From NCBI RefSeq assembly GCF_019649055.1, contig NW_026570227.1, positions 992,001 through 1,056,000 on the forward strand: a stretch of DNA of 64,000 nt, given 5' to 3'. Both the position numbers and the translations under genes were made by a program. The DNA is from Paramacrobiotus metropolitanus (Eukaryota; Tardigrada; Eutardigrada; Parachela; Macrobiotidae). This document shows, in pieces, positions 10,403-22,142 of this stretch; position 1 is the stretch's first letter; each line of letters begins with the position of its first letter. Below the pieces are notes generated by a model. It saw only the letters and a program-made list of their open reading frames with translations. It had not been told where the DNA came from and did not search any database.

Positions 10403-13400
10403 GTCCCGCGTGCGGTACTCGCCCTTTTTAGCCTTCGATCACAGAAGACCACGCGCGTGATACCCGCCTTTTTGAGATTTCGGTCACGAAAGGCTACGCG
10501 TGTAGTACCCGCCTTTTTGAGCCTTCGATCACCAAAGACCAAGCGTGCGGTACCCGCCTTTTTGAGCCTTTGGACAACCGAAGGCCACGCGTGCGTTAGT
10601 CGTTACCAGCATTTTTTAGCCTTTGGACACCGAAGGCCACGCGTGCGGTACCCGCCTTTTTGAGCCTTTGGACACCGAAGGCCACGCGTGCGGTACACGC
10701 CTTTTTGAGCCTTTGGACACCGAAAACCACGCGTGCGGTACCCGCCTTTTTAAGCCTCTGGACACCGAAGGCCACGCGTGCGGTACCCGCCTTTTAGAGC
10801 CTTTGGTTACCGAAAGCCACGCGTGCGGTACACGCCTTTTAAAGCCTTTGGACACCGAAGGCCACGCGTGCGTTAACCGCCTTTTTGAGCCTTTGGACAC
10901 CGAAGGCCACGCGTGTGGTACACGCCTTTTAGAGCCTTTGGTTACCGAAAGCCACGCGTGCGGTACCCGCCTTTTTGAGCCTTTGGACACCGAAGGCCAC
11001 GCGTGCGGTACCCGCCTTTTTGAGCCTTTGGACACCGAAGGCCACGCGTGCCGTACCCGACTTTTTGAGCCTTTGGACACCGAAGGCCACGCGTGCGGTA
11101 CCCGCCTTTTTGAGCCTTTGTCACCGAAGGTCACGCGCGGTACACCTTTGAGCCTTTGGACACCGAATCCACGCGTGCGGTACCCGCCTTTTGAGCCTCT
11201 GGACACCGAAGGCCACGCGTGCGGTACCCGCCTTTTAGAGCCTTTGGTTACCGAAAGCCACGCGTGCGGTACCCACCTTTTTAAGCCTTTGGACACCGAA
11301 GGCCACGCGTGCGGTACCCGCCTTTTTGAGCCTTTGGACACCGAAGGTCACGCGTGCGGTACACGCCTTTTTAAGCCTTTGGACACCGAAAACCACGCGT
11401 GCGGTACCCGCCTTTTTGAGCCTTTGGACACCGAAGGTCACGCGTGCGGTACCCGCTTTTTTGAGCCTCTGGACACCGAAGGCCACGCGTGCGGTACCCG
11501 CCTTTTAGAGCCTTTGGTTTCCGAAAGCCACGCGTGCGGTACACGCCTTTTAAAGCCTTTGGACACCGAAGGCCACGCGTGCGTTTTTCGCCTTTTTGAG
11601 CCTTTGGACACCGAAGGCCACGCGTGTGGTACACGCCTTTTAGAGCCTTTGGTTACCGAAAGCCACGCGTGCGGTACCCGCCTTTTTGAGCCTTTGGACA
11701 CCGAAGGTCACGCGTGCGGTACACGCCTTTTTGAGCCTTTGGACACCGAAAACCACGCGTGCGGTACCCGCCTTTTTGAGCCTTTGGACACCGAAGGTCA
11801 CGCGTGCGGTACACGCCTTTTTGAGCCTTTGGACACCGAAAACCACGCGTGCGGTACCCGCCTTTTGAGCCTCTTGGTCACCGAAGGCCACGCGTGCGGT
11901 ACCCGCCTTTTTGAGCCTTTGGACACCGAAGGCCACGCGTGTGGTACACGCCTTTTTGAGCCTTTGGACACCGAAGGCCACGCGTGCGTTACCCGCCTTT
12001 TTGAGCCTTTGGACACCGAAGGCCACGCGTGCGGTACACGCCTTTTTGAGCCTTTGGACACCGAAAACCACGCGTGCGGTACCCGCCTTTTTGAGCCTCT
12101 GGACACCGAAGGCCACGCGTGCGGTACCCGCCTTTTAGAGCCTTTGGTTTCCGAAAGCCACGCGTGCGGTACACGCCTTTTAAAGCCTTTGGACACCGAA
12201 GGCCACGCGTGCGTTTTTCGCCTTTTTGAGCCTTTGGACACCGAAGGCCACGCGTGTGGTACACGCCTTTTAGAGCCTTTGGTTACCGAAAGCCACGCGT
12301 GCGGTACCCGCCTTTTTGAGCCTTTGGACACCGAAGGTCACGCGTGCGGTACACGCCTTTTTGAGCCTTTGGACACCGAAAACCACGCGTGCGGTACCCG
12401 CCTTTTTGAGCCTTTGGACACCGAAGGTCACGCGTGCGGTACACGCCTTTTGAACCTTTGGACACCGAAGGTCGCGTGCGGTACACGCCTTTTGAGCCTT
12501 TGGACACCGAAAACCACGCGTGCGGTACCCGCCTTTAGAGCCTTTGGACACCGAAGGCCACGCGTGTGGTACGCCTTTTTGAGCCTTTGGACACCGAATA
12601 CGCGTGCGTTACCCGCCTTTTGAGCCTTTGACACCGAAGGCCACGCGTGCGGTACACGCCTTTTTGAGCCTTTGGACACCGAAAACCACGCGTGCGGTAC
12701 CCGCCTTTTTGAGCCTCTGGACACCGAAGGCCACGCGTGCGGTACACGCCTTTTTGAGCCTTTGGACACCGAAGGCCACGCGTGCCGTACCCGACTTTTT
12801 GAGCCTTTGGACACCGAAGGCCACGCGTGCGGTACCCGCCATTTTGAGCCTTTGGTCACCGAAGGTCACGCGTGCGGTACACGCCTTTTTGAGCCTTTGG
12901 ACACCGAAATCCACGCGTGCGGTACCCGCCTTTTTGAGCCTCTGGACACCGAAGGCCACGCGTGCGGTACCCGCCTTTTAGAGCCTTTGGTTACCGAAAG
13001 CCACGCGTGCGGTACCCACCTTTTTAAGCCTTTGGACACCGAAGGCCACGCGTGCGGTACCCGCCTTTTTGAGCCTTTGGACACCGAAGGTCACGCGTGC
13101 GGTACACGCCTTTTTGAGCCTTTGGACACCGAAGGTCACGCGTGCGGTACACCCGCCTTTTGAGCCTTTGGACACCGAAACCACGCGTGCGGTACCCGCC
13201 TTTTTGAGCCTCTGGACACCGAAGGCCACGCGTGCGGTACCCGCCTTTTAGAGCCTTTGGACACCGAAGGCCACGCGTGTGGTACACGCCTTTTTGAGCC
13301 TTTGGACACCGAAGGCCACGCGTGCGGTACCCGCCTTTTTGAGCCTTTGGACACCGAAGGCCACTCGTGCGGTACACGCCTTTTTGAGCCTTTGGACACC

Positions 13401-13635
13401 GAAAACCACGCGTGCGGTACCCGCCTTTTTGAGCCTCTGGTCACCGAAGGCCACGCGTGCGGTACCCGCCTTTTAGAGCCTTTGGTCACCGAAAGCCACG
13501 CGTGCGGTACTCCGCCTTTAAGCCTTTGGTCACCGAAGGCCACGCGTGCGGTACCCGCCTTTTTGAGCCTTTGGACACCGAAGGTCACGCGTGCGGTACC
13601 CGCCTTTTGCGTGCGGTACCCGCACTTTAAGCCTT
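10403..13635. repeat. 45-bp minisatellite array 1, about 72 units
   Basis: The unit is GGACACCGAAGGCCACGCGT followed by GCGGTACCCGCCTTTTTGAGCCTTT. Every full unit carries an MluI-type ACGCGT and usually a KpnI-type GGTACC. The first few units are degenerate. Variants alternate at fixed places: GACACC/GTCACC/GTTACC/GTTTCC, AAGGCC/AAAACC/AAAGCC and TACCCG/TACACG. A higher-order pattern is visible: the marker GTTTCCGAAAGCC ... GCGTTTTTCGCC occurs at about 11516 and 12146, 630 bp (14 units) apart. The array creates long ORFs on both strands that I do not accept as genes. Confidence 0.95.
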
Positions 13636-13814
13636 TGGTAAACGTTTCGGTATTTTTCCACGCTTTTAAGCGTTTTGTAACAGAAGAATTTCGGTTTGTT
13701 TCTAGATACATTAACTGTATTCCCTTTTCAATTAGACTTACTTAGCATATAAAACCGTTTCACTTCGATTCGTTTAGCAAAAAGATCCCAGCCGACAAGA
13801 ACCGCCTTTGCACT

Positions 13815-13845
13815 GCAGCGCGGCGCGTAAGCGCCGCGCGCTGTG
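13815..13845. other. Terminal GC hairpin of copy 1
   Basis: CAGCGCGGCGC, loop GTAA, GCGCCGCGCGCTG forms a strong stem with one unpaired base. It lies a few bases before the junction with copy 2, where a Helitron 3' hairpin would be expected. Confidence 0.75.
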
Positions 13846-14165
13846 CTTGTCCTATATATTAAAGCAGAACCGTGATTCCGGAACGCTCCTGCCTCCAAAA
13901 CCGTCTGATTGGCCAGAAAAACCTTACGTTTCTGATTGGCCGGAACCCGCCTAGCAACTATTTAAGCTTTTGCAGCCCCTTAAACCTGTGCTTTTACGCC
14001 TTTGTCCTTACCGAGTATTCGAAACTTAGTACCATCACCTGTGAAAACCTTCGCCTGATAAACCGGATCCCACCCTTATCTTTACCTTACTAAGCTTCAA
14101 AACCATAGTTCTTTAACAAACCTGATAACTTTAATTACCTTAGCAAACCTTGCGGTCCCACCTTT

Positions 14166-16455
14166 TAAGCGTTTAGTAACCGAAAGCCCCGAGTGCTTTA
14201 CCTGCCCTTTTAATCCTTTGGTCACCAAAGGGCACGCGTGCGGTACCCGTCTTTTTGAGCCTTTGGTCACCGAAGGCCACGCGTGCGGTACCCGCCTTTT
14301 TGAGCCTTTGGTCACCGAAAACCACGCGTGCGGTACCCGCCTTTTTGAGCCTTTGGACACCGAAGGTCACGCGTGCGGTACCCGCCTTTTTGAGCCTCTG
14401 GACACCGAAGGCCACGCGTGCGGTACCCGCCTTTTAGAGCCTTTGGTTTCCGAAAGCCACGCGTGCGGTACACGCCTTTTAAAGCCTTTGGACACCGAAG
14501 GCCACGCGTGCGTTTTTCGCCTTTTTGAGCCTTTGGACACCGAAGGCCACGCGTGTGGTACACGCCTTTTAGAGCCTTTGGTTACCGAAAGCCACGCGTG
14601 CGGTACCCGCCTTTTTGAGCCTTTGGACACCGAAGGTCACGCGTGCGGTACACGCCTTTTTGAGCCTTTGGTCACCGAAAACCACGCGGCAGCTCCGCCT
14701 TTGAGCCTTTGGTCACCGAAGGTCACGCGCGGTACACGCCCTTTGAGCCTTTGACACCGAAAACCACGCGTGCGGTACCCGCCTTTTTGAGCCTCTGGAC
14801 ACCGAAGGCCACGCGTGCGGTACCCGCCTTTTAGAGCCTTTGGACACCGAAGGCCACGCGTGTGGTACACGCCTTTTTGAGCCTTTGGACACCGAAGGCC
14901 ACGCGTGCGTTACCCGCCTTTTTGAGCCTTTGGACACCGAAGGCCACGCGTGCGGTACACGCCTTTTTGAGCCTTTGGACACCGAAAACCACGCGTGCGG
15001 TACCCGCCTTTTTGAGCCTCTGGACACCGAAGGCCACGCGTGCGGTACCCGCCTTTTAGAGCCTTTGGTTTCCGAAAGCCACGCGTGCGGTACACGCCTT
15101 TTAAAGCCTTTGGACACCGAAGGCCACGCGTGCGGTTTTCGCCTTTTTGAGCCTTTGGACACCGAAGGCCACGCGTGTGGTACACGCCTTTTAGAGCCTT
15201 TGGTTACCGAAAGCCACGCGTGCGGTACCCGCCTTTTTGAGCCTTTGGACACCGAAGGTCACGCGTGCGGTACACGCCTTTTTGAGCCTTTGGACACCGA
15301 AAACCACGCGTGCGGTACCCGCCTTTTTGAGCCTTTGGACACCGAAGGTCACGCGTGCGGTACCCGCCTTTTTGAGCCTTTGGACACCGAAGGTCACGCG
15401 TGCGGTACACGCCTTTTTGAGCCTTTGGACACCGAAAACCACGCGTGCGGTACCCGCCTTTTTGAGCCTCTGGACACCGAAGGCCACGCGTGCGGTACCC
15501 GCCTTTTAGAGCCTTTGGACACCGAAGGCCACGCGTGTGGTACACGCCTTTTTGAGCCTTTGGACACCGAAGGCCACGCGTGCGTTACCCGCCTTTTTGA
15601 GCCTTTGGACACCGAAGGCCACGCGTGCGGTACACGCCTTTTTGAGCCTTTGGTCACCGAAGGTCACGCGTGCGGTACACGCCTTTTTGAGCCTTTGGAC
15701 ACCGAAATCCACGCGTGCGGTACCCGCCTTTTGAGCCTCTGGACACCGAAGGCCACGCGTGCGGTACCCGCCTTTAGAGCCTTGGTTACCGAAAGCCACG
15801 CGTGCGGTACCCACCTTTTTAAGCCTTTGGACACCGAAGGCCACGCGTGCGGTACCCGCCTTTTTGAGCCTTTGGACACCGAAGGTCGCGTGCGGTACAC
15901 GCCTTTTGAGCCTTTGGACACCGAAGGTCACGCGTGCGGTACACGCCTTTTTGAGCCTTTGGACACCGAAAGCCACGCGTGCGGTACCCGCCTTTTTGAG
16001 CCTCTGGACACCGAAGGCCACGCGTGCGGTACCCGCCTTTTAGAGCCTTTGGACACCGAAGGCCACGCGTGTGGTACACGCCTTTTTGAGCCTTTGGACA
16101 CCGAAGGCCACGCGTGCGTTACCCGCCTTTTTGAGCCTTTGGACACCGAAGGCCACTCGTGCGGTACACGCCTTTTTGAGCCTTTGGACACCGAAAACCA
16201 CGCGTGCGGTACCCGCCTTTTTGAGCCTCTGGACACCGAAGGCCACGCGTGCGGTACCCGCCTTTTAGAGCCTTTGGTTACCGAAAGCCACGCGTGCGGT
16301 ACTCACCTTTTTAAGCCTTTGGACACCGAAGGCCACGCGTGCGGTACCCGCCTTTTTGAGCCTTTGGACACCGAAGGTCACGCGTGCGGTACCCGCCTTT
16401 TTAAGCCTTTGGACACCGAAGGCCACGCGTGCGGTACCCGCACTTTAAGCCTTTG
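14166..16455. repeat. 45-bp minisatellite array 2, about 51 units
   Basis: Same unit as array 1. The higher-order marker appears at about 14446 and 15066, so the 14-unit block is shared with array 1, with small deletions in some units making the second spacing about 620 bp. Several units carry short deletions that shift frame. Confidence 0.95.
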
Positions 16456-16634
16456 GTAAACGTTTCGCATTATTTTTCCACGCTTTTAAGCGTTTTGTAA
16501 CAGAAGAATTTCGGTTTGTTTCTAGATACATTAACTGTATTCCCTTTTCAATTAGACTTACTTAGCATATAAAACCGTTTCACTTCGATTCGTTTAGCAA
16601 AAAGACCCCAGCCGACAAGAACCGCTTCTGCACT

Positions 16635-16665
16635 GCAGCGCGGCGCGTAAGCGCCGCGCGCTGTG
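16635..16665. other. Terminal GC hairpin of copy 2
   Basis: Same stem (GCGCGGCGC, GTAA, GCGCCGCGC) as at the end of copy 1, immediately before the leader of copy 3. Confidence 0.75.
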
Positions 16666-16985
16666 CTTGTCCTATATATTAAAGCAGAACCGTGATTCCG
16701 GAACGCTCCTGCCTCCAAAACCGTCTGATTGGCCAGAAAAACCTTACGTTTCTGATTGGCCGGAACCCGCCTAGCAACTATTTAAGCTTTTGCAGCCCCT
16801 TAAACCTGTGCTTTTACGCCTTTGTCCTTACCGAGTATTCGAAACTTAGTACCATCACCTGTGAAAACCTTCGCCTGATAAACCGGATCCCACCCTTATC
16901 TTTACCTTACTAAGCTTCAAAACCATAGTTCTTTAACAAACCTGATAACTTTAATTACCTTAGCAAACCTTGCGGTCCCACCTTT

Positions 16986-17725
16986 TAAGCGTTTAGTAAC
17001 CGAAAGCCCCGAGTGCTTTACCTGCCCTTTTAATCCTTTGGTCACCAAAGGGCACGCGTGCGGTACCCGTCTTTTTGAGCCTTTGGTCACCGAAGGCCAC
17101 GCGTGCGGTACCCGCCTTTTTGAGCCTTTGGTCACCGAAGGTCACGCGTGCGGTTTCCGCCTTTTTGAGCCTTTGGTCACCGAAGGCCACGCGTGCGGTA
17201 CCCGCCTTTTTGAGCCTTTGGTCACCGAAGGCAACGCGTGCGGTACCCGCCTTTTGAGCCTTTGGTCACCGAAGGCCACGCGTGCGGTACCCGCCTTTTG
17301 AGCCTTTGGTCACCGAAGGCCACGCGTGCGGTACCCGCCTTTTTGAGCCTTTGGTCACCGAAGGCCACGCGTGCGGTACCCGTCTTTTTGAGCCTTTGGT
17401 CACCGAAGGCCACGCGTGCGGTACCCGCCTTTTTGAGCCTTTGGTCACCGAAGGCCACGCGTGCGGTACCCGCCTTTTTGAGCCTTTGGTCACCGAAGGC
17501 CACGCGTGCGGTACCCGCCTTTTTGAGCCTTTGGTCACCGAAGGCCACGCGTGCGGTACCGCCTTTTTGGTCACCGAAGGCCACACGTGCGGTACCGGCC
17601 GTTTTGAGCCTTTGGTCACCGAAGGCACCGCGTGCGGTACTCGCCTTTTTGAGTCTTTGGTCACCGAAAACCACGCGTGCGGTACCCGCTCTTTTAAACT
17701 TTTGGTAACCGAAGGTTACGCATTA
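16986..17725. repeat. 45-bp minisatellite array 3, about 16 units
   Basis: Fairly homogeneous units of the GTCACCGAAGGCC type, with a few deletions such as the loss of GAGCCTTT near 17560. This is the simplest of the three arrays. Confidence 0.9.
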
Positions 17726-17894
17726 TTTGTCCACGCTTTTAAGCGTTTCGCAACAGAAGTACTTCGGTTTAACCCGTTTCTGGATACAGTAACTGTATTC
17801 CCTTTTCAATAAATCTTACTTAGCATATAAAACCGTTTCACTTCGATTCGTTTAACAAAAAGAGCCTTGCCGACAAGAACCGCCTTTGCACTGC

Positions 17895-17922
17895 AGCGCG
17901 GCGCGTAAGCGCCGCGCGCTGC
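17895..17922. other. Terminal GC hairpin of copy 3
   Basis: Stem GCGCGGCGC, loop GTAA, GCGCCGCGC, followed by GCTGCGCTTG and then non-repeat flank. Confidence 0.7.
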
Positions 17923-17927
17923 GCTTG

Positions 17928-18778
17928 TTCATAATTATACTCACAATTATTGAACTTGGAGTAGCACCCCTGTACATAATCCTGGTTCCTGCTACGCTTC
18001 GGTCATGCAGTGCCCGCCAAAAGCGAGTGCACTTTTCTCGTTATGTTATATCTGTGTTTAAGAACTTGAATTTTGATGGCGTCGGCACTACGGTAACACA
18101 TTATGCGAAGTGTTTTAATCGATATTGACAATGAGCTAGCACTCTTCGTAACGCTCTGGGCTTTTGTAACGCTTCCGCGCTCTCACACTAATTGCGAAGT
18201 TTCTCCAAGCTGTCAACCGGTTTTAATAAGCAAATCCAGTATGATGTGCTTCTCTTACGATTAGTGAAGAAACAGTAAGTGTAATAGAACTGCATGTACG
18301 AACTGCTGCTGCTGCACGAATTGCTCCGAACTGGTATAAAGGAGTGTGTTCACTGTGTCACCCTTCGGAGCCAAACTGTTGATCATAAACAACGAACAAC
18401 TTAACAAATTCTTGGTATCTTGCGATACACGGCCTTTATTACCGTGACTATTACTGAAAAAATTAATAACAATAAATAAGTGACAAAATCAGTTCATTTA
18501 TGTACAACAATCGTGTACAGAACGAGTATGCTTAGTTGCAAAGGGCGTGCCAAAAGTAACTCATCTTTAAACTTAACAGAAAGGCAAGCAGACAAGCAGT
18601 TTGTTTTATAAATTGTCGAAGTCGCATAACTCGTTAAGGATCCAGGGTATCACTGCCGGAAGGATACTGTTAACTTACCTGCATGATTTTCTCACTTCAT
18701 TTAAAGCATCAGTAAAAACCGGCAACACGTTATGCCGCACATTTGTATTCACATACTTTTCAGTCAACTGCTAAAGGT
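17928..18778. other. Spacer upstream of the secreted LRR-like genes
   Basis: No gene seen. The last 180 bp contain blocks resembling the region before the second gene (ATCCAGG...GCCGGAAG, then CAGTAA...CCGGCA), probably a duplicated promoter. Confidence 0.4.
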
Positions 18779-21304
18779 ATGTCTGGAACAATGGCCACTC
18801 TGTGGAACTTACTTGTTCTCCTGATTTTTCACCTGACTACGGCTAAACATGACGGTGAGTTACAAGGACTTTCTAAACGCGTTATCTTCTTTTCCTGCAT
18901 TGCTTCCTTATTTTTTTTCCCGCCACTCGTAAAGCGGTATCACCTGTCTTTGTTAAAATTCCGTGGTGTAAGAAAAGGAGATAACGCGGTCGAAATACGT
19001 ATGGACTTCTACGAGTATGTTACACAAACAAAACTTGATAACTAACGAAGTTTAAAGGCAAATTTACGGAATCTGATCCCGAGCCGCTGCCAGTGTTCTC
19101 CTCGGAGCCGATGGCCCTTGCACAGTGTGCATCACAATTCAGTGCTAACTGTCAGCCAGGGGTCTTTGGTGTCATCGGTTGTCCCTTCTTTCCGGCGCTC
19201 TACATCAACTGCACCCTTAATGCCACAGCACAGGAGATCCGTCAAATGACGGTATCGATGGCAAAGCCACCATTGCGGGCGGTGTTCGTCAATGTGCTGG
19301 ATGGTGACCAGGTGAACTTTGACAATTTTGCCCCTGTCCGTCAGCAGATAATGGGATTCGACTTGGCTCACTGCGTTTCGTCACGAGCGACCGGCCGACT
19401 GGCATCGCTGCGATTGACGAACTTGCTGGACATCGAGATCGGAAGCTGCCGGAGTCTGGAGATAAAGAGGGCGGATTTCTGGCCAACACGGCAAGTCCGA
19501 TGGATTCAGTTTTATAACACCACCATTTCGCTGCTAGAAAAGGGCACGTTTACCGATTTACCGGCGCTGCGTCTGTTGGCACTGGAAAGCTGGCTGAGTG
19601 ATGAGGACGAATTTAGCGATGGAATACGGGAGTATATCAAGAATATGCATTGCGGCTGCGAGTTCGAGTGGTTCAGGCGGTGGTGGGACCAGAAACGCTT
19701 GCTGCACAAGGCAAAGCAGTTTGAAGTTTATCAGATTCAGCCGTTTTTTGTGGGTAATGTAGAACTAAATAAATCCCAAGTTTATTTGCCGGTTGATTGT
19801 GCAGCCGCTGTCTTTCCGACCGGACCCGACGGAATCGATTTTACGCAAGACGGATTTTCCATCAATGACGATGCCGGTAAGGAGAATATCCCGATGTTAA
19901 TAAAGCGAAACCAAAAAAACCAAAAATAAAATTGTGTGTACAACGTAAGCTGTTAAGGAGAATTGTCCGGCACGTAGTACTAACTACATTTGTGTACTTT
20001 ACAGTTCTGCTGTATCGCTTTTGCGGCTAGGGCAGTCCGGAACAGATTTTTGCACTTGTTGTTTTGTGCGTCTCTAAAGATAGTCAAGATACTCGTAATA
20101 TTATGTAATTTGTATGCATCCGCCTGTAAAGCACTTGAGCGCGCAGCATCTGGTTGTTGAAACAACGCAAATTAAAATGCAAAAAAATTTAAATGAATTT
20201 CATAATTGATATTAGAGTTTTTTAGATTCTTAAATAAATTAAAAAATTCATGAAGGGTTTTTAAAATCTAAAAAATGATCGACTCCTGGTTTTGATTCAG
20301 TCTTCTGATACTTACATGCATTTCCCGAGGAAGTTTCGGAAAGGTCAAATAACACCTGACTTTTCGTGCATTACAATACCGTACTATTGTTGTTTTTAAT
20401 GTTATTACGTCGATCAAGTTTTGTAGATCACAACAAATGGGGAGGCCGCTGCAGCGCCGACAAAGAAAATGGAGAGCCATTTCCTGAGGTCTCCATCGAT
20501 CCCTTAACACCGGAAGAATGTGCCGTTCAACTGATCGGTCACTGCGGCCAGCAGGGAAATTTTTGCAACACTAATCCTGTTACCAGTACACCATTTTCGT
20601 ATGACATACTCGACGAGAAGATCAAGGGCACGGAGAACTGCGCTTTGGGAAGCACTATCGAGCGAATCCGTCGGGTGGCAATCGCCATGGTCAAACTGCC
20701 GGTACGGCCGATCCTCTTGATGTTATACGATAAGACGCCGGTGACCTTCAGCGATGTGGCGCCGATGCGAAAGCGGATTGTCATCTTTTGCCTGGTGGAA
20801 TCCATCACCGAGCGAACCACGCAAAAACTGCAGGACCTGCGTTTGACCAATCTTCTGGACTTTCAAATAATGAACAGCACAGATCTGGTCATTAGAAAGA
20901 GCGATTTCCAGTTTTCTGGCAAATTAAGGATTTTTCAGCTACGGAACACGACAGTGCGCTCGCTGGAAGAAAATGCTTTTAGCGATCTGCCAGCGCTCGT
21001 AGCGCTTTCGTTGGAGTTTCACTTCGATGAGTTACCAGGTTTTGATCAACGGATCCGTAGCTATCTGCTTAACCTGCACTGCAGCTGTGAGTTTGCCTGG
21101 TACAGAAAATGGTGGAGCAATAATTCGGCGTTACTGCGCGAGACGGTGTTCACGGGAATCTACTATATGGTTAACGCGTACGGTAGCGCTCCTTTCGAAC
21201 GCAAGAACGTGTATGTGCCGATCGACTGTGCGAAAAATGTTCCGGCAGGACCGGATTCGGTGAACTGGAACCAGACTGATTTTTCTCTGAACGACAGCTG
21301 CTGA
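18779..21304 (+). CDS. Secreted two-domain LRR-like protein, gene 1
   Basis: Model of three exons: 18779-18854, 19058-19876 and 20427-21304, giving 590 residues. Exon 1 is a signal peptide (LLVLLIFHLTTA). Exons 2 and 3 each encode a homologous ectodomain with Cys near the start (APMALAQC-like; LTPEECAVQL), the motif LRLTNLLD, an LRR-like segment (FTDLPALRLLALE; FSDLPALVALSLE) and an LRRCT-like cap (CGCEFEWFRRWW; CSCEFAWYRKWW, then a PxDC motif). Both introns are phase 1 (GACG/GTGAGT ... AAAG; GCCG/GTAAGG ... TTTTGTAG), so each domain is one symmetric exon. The exon 3 part lacks its own start or signal peptide and enters in the right phase, so I join it to exon 2. No membrane segment is visible. 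Probably extracellular; ligand unknown. The second gene has the same structure and length. Confidence 0.75.
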
Positions 21305-22142
21305 TTCACTTGCTTGTCGTGGTGCTGGAATCGTATTTTGATAAATTAAACCATTACAGTACTTATAATTATGCCTCTAGCTGAAAATCGCTGGTATGGG
21401 TATAATTATGCTGACAAACTGCATTGTTCATTCGCAGGCTTTGCTTACTGTAATTTCGCTTTACATGTATTTTTGTGACACTCGTATTGCAGTTTCGCCG
21501 CAGTTACGAAAAATTAACGTTATTTATGTTGCTGCTTGTCAAGCTGTCATAAAGTGCGGCACGAACATAAAATTTATGGCAGGATACAAGTTATGACTTG
21601 ACTGACTGTCCACTGTCTAGCATTTTTCAGACGCCTTTCGAAGAATCGCACGAGCTCATAATTATTCCATCGAGACACGGTTACTGTACGTGCCGGTGTT
21701 ATCCATTAACAAACGCTAATTCTGGAAAAATTCTTGACTGTTGAATATTATGTGCACCGGCAAACTAAACATTTCCTTTACGGAATACCAAACATTTATT
21801 TCCATCTCGGTACTTACTAAAATACAACCTCTCATCTAGGAATTACTGTATTGCCTCAGGTTTAAGGAACGTAGGAGTTGGACGACGCGCTGATAACCTA
21901 TGTAACTGCTTGGCACATTGTCAACGGATGATTTCAATCAAACTAAGCAGAAAATCAAGAAGACGGATAGGTAAATGACTAATGCTTTGAGCAGGCTATT
22001 CTCTAAACATCCAGGCAATATTGCCGGAAGAAAGCTGTAGCTCAACTACTAAAAATAATAATAAAATTAGAAAATCTCAGTAACATCCGGCACATTAGGC
22101 GCTCCAAAACATTGACAAGCTTTGTGTTGATTACGGATTACG
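21305..22142. other. Spacer between the two secreted-protein genes
   Basis: No gene seen. It contains the 3' UTR of gene 1 (CTGATTCACTT after the stop, shared with gene 2). Further on, GTGCGGCACGAACATAAAAT resembles GTGCGGCACAAGCATGAATA downstream of gene 2, so the duplication extends several hundred bases past the coding part. Confidence 0.45.

Larger units (their letters stand above)
10068..13849 (+). mobile_element. Helitron-like non-autonomous element, copy 1
   Basis: Begins TCCTATATATTAAAGC directly after an A. A leader of about 330 bp holds two CCAAT-type motifs (CTGATTGGCC). It is followed by about 72 units of a 45-bp minisatellite and a unique tail of about 210 bp (13636-13849) ending in a GC-rich hairpin and CTTG. 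A 5' TC, a 3' hairpin near the end and insertion between A and T are features of Helitrons. Internal minisatellites are known in related non-autonomous elements such as DINE-1/HINE. CTTG differs from the usual CTRR end. No Rep/helicase ORF is present, so mobility would depend on an element elsewhere. The leader is more diverged than those of copies 2 and 3. Confidence 0.65.
13850..16669 (+). mobile_element. Helitron-like non-autonomous element, copy 2
   Basis: Abuts copy 1 with no bases between (CTTG/TCCTATATATT). Leader 13850 to about 14165, array of about 51 units, tail about 16456-16669. By eye the leader is identical to that of copy 3. The tail differs from copy 1's only at a few positions (TATTTTTCC versus CATTATTTTTCC, GATCCC versus GACCCC). 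End-to-end joining of whole units suggests rolling-circle multimers or unequal exchange. Confidence 0.65.
16670..17927 (+). mobile_element. Helitron-like non-autonomous element, copy 3
   Basis: The shortest copy: the same leader, only about 16 minisatellite units, then a tail of about 200 bp ending in the hairpin and GCGCTTG. The first base after it is T, consistent with insertion between A and T. Its units are more uniform (mostly GTCACC ... AAGGCC) than those of copies 1 and 2, so it lacks the higher-order pattern. Confidence 0.65.

Noticed and set aside
10403-17725. CRISPR-like appearance of the regular 45-bp repeats
   Set aside because: There are no unique spacers, units abut directly, and the context is eukaryotic.
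10616-17812. Long ORFs on both strands of the 45-bp arrays, up to 666 residues (DTEGHACGTRLFEPL repeats)
   Set aside because: The unit is 45 bp, a multiple of three without stops in several frames, so ORFs appear in many frames at once and on both strands. They start at TTG or inside units and are broken by unit deletions.
20366-20426. Independent start for the second ectodomain of gene 1 (VLLLFLMLL stretch)
   Set aside because: The ORF opens at GTG after a stop, and the hydrophobic stretch overlaps the pyrimidine-rich acceptor TTTTGTAG. A phase-matched splice explains it better.
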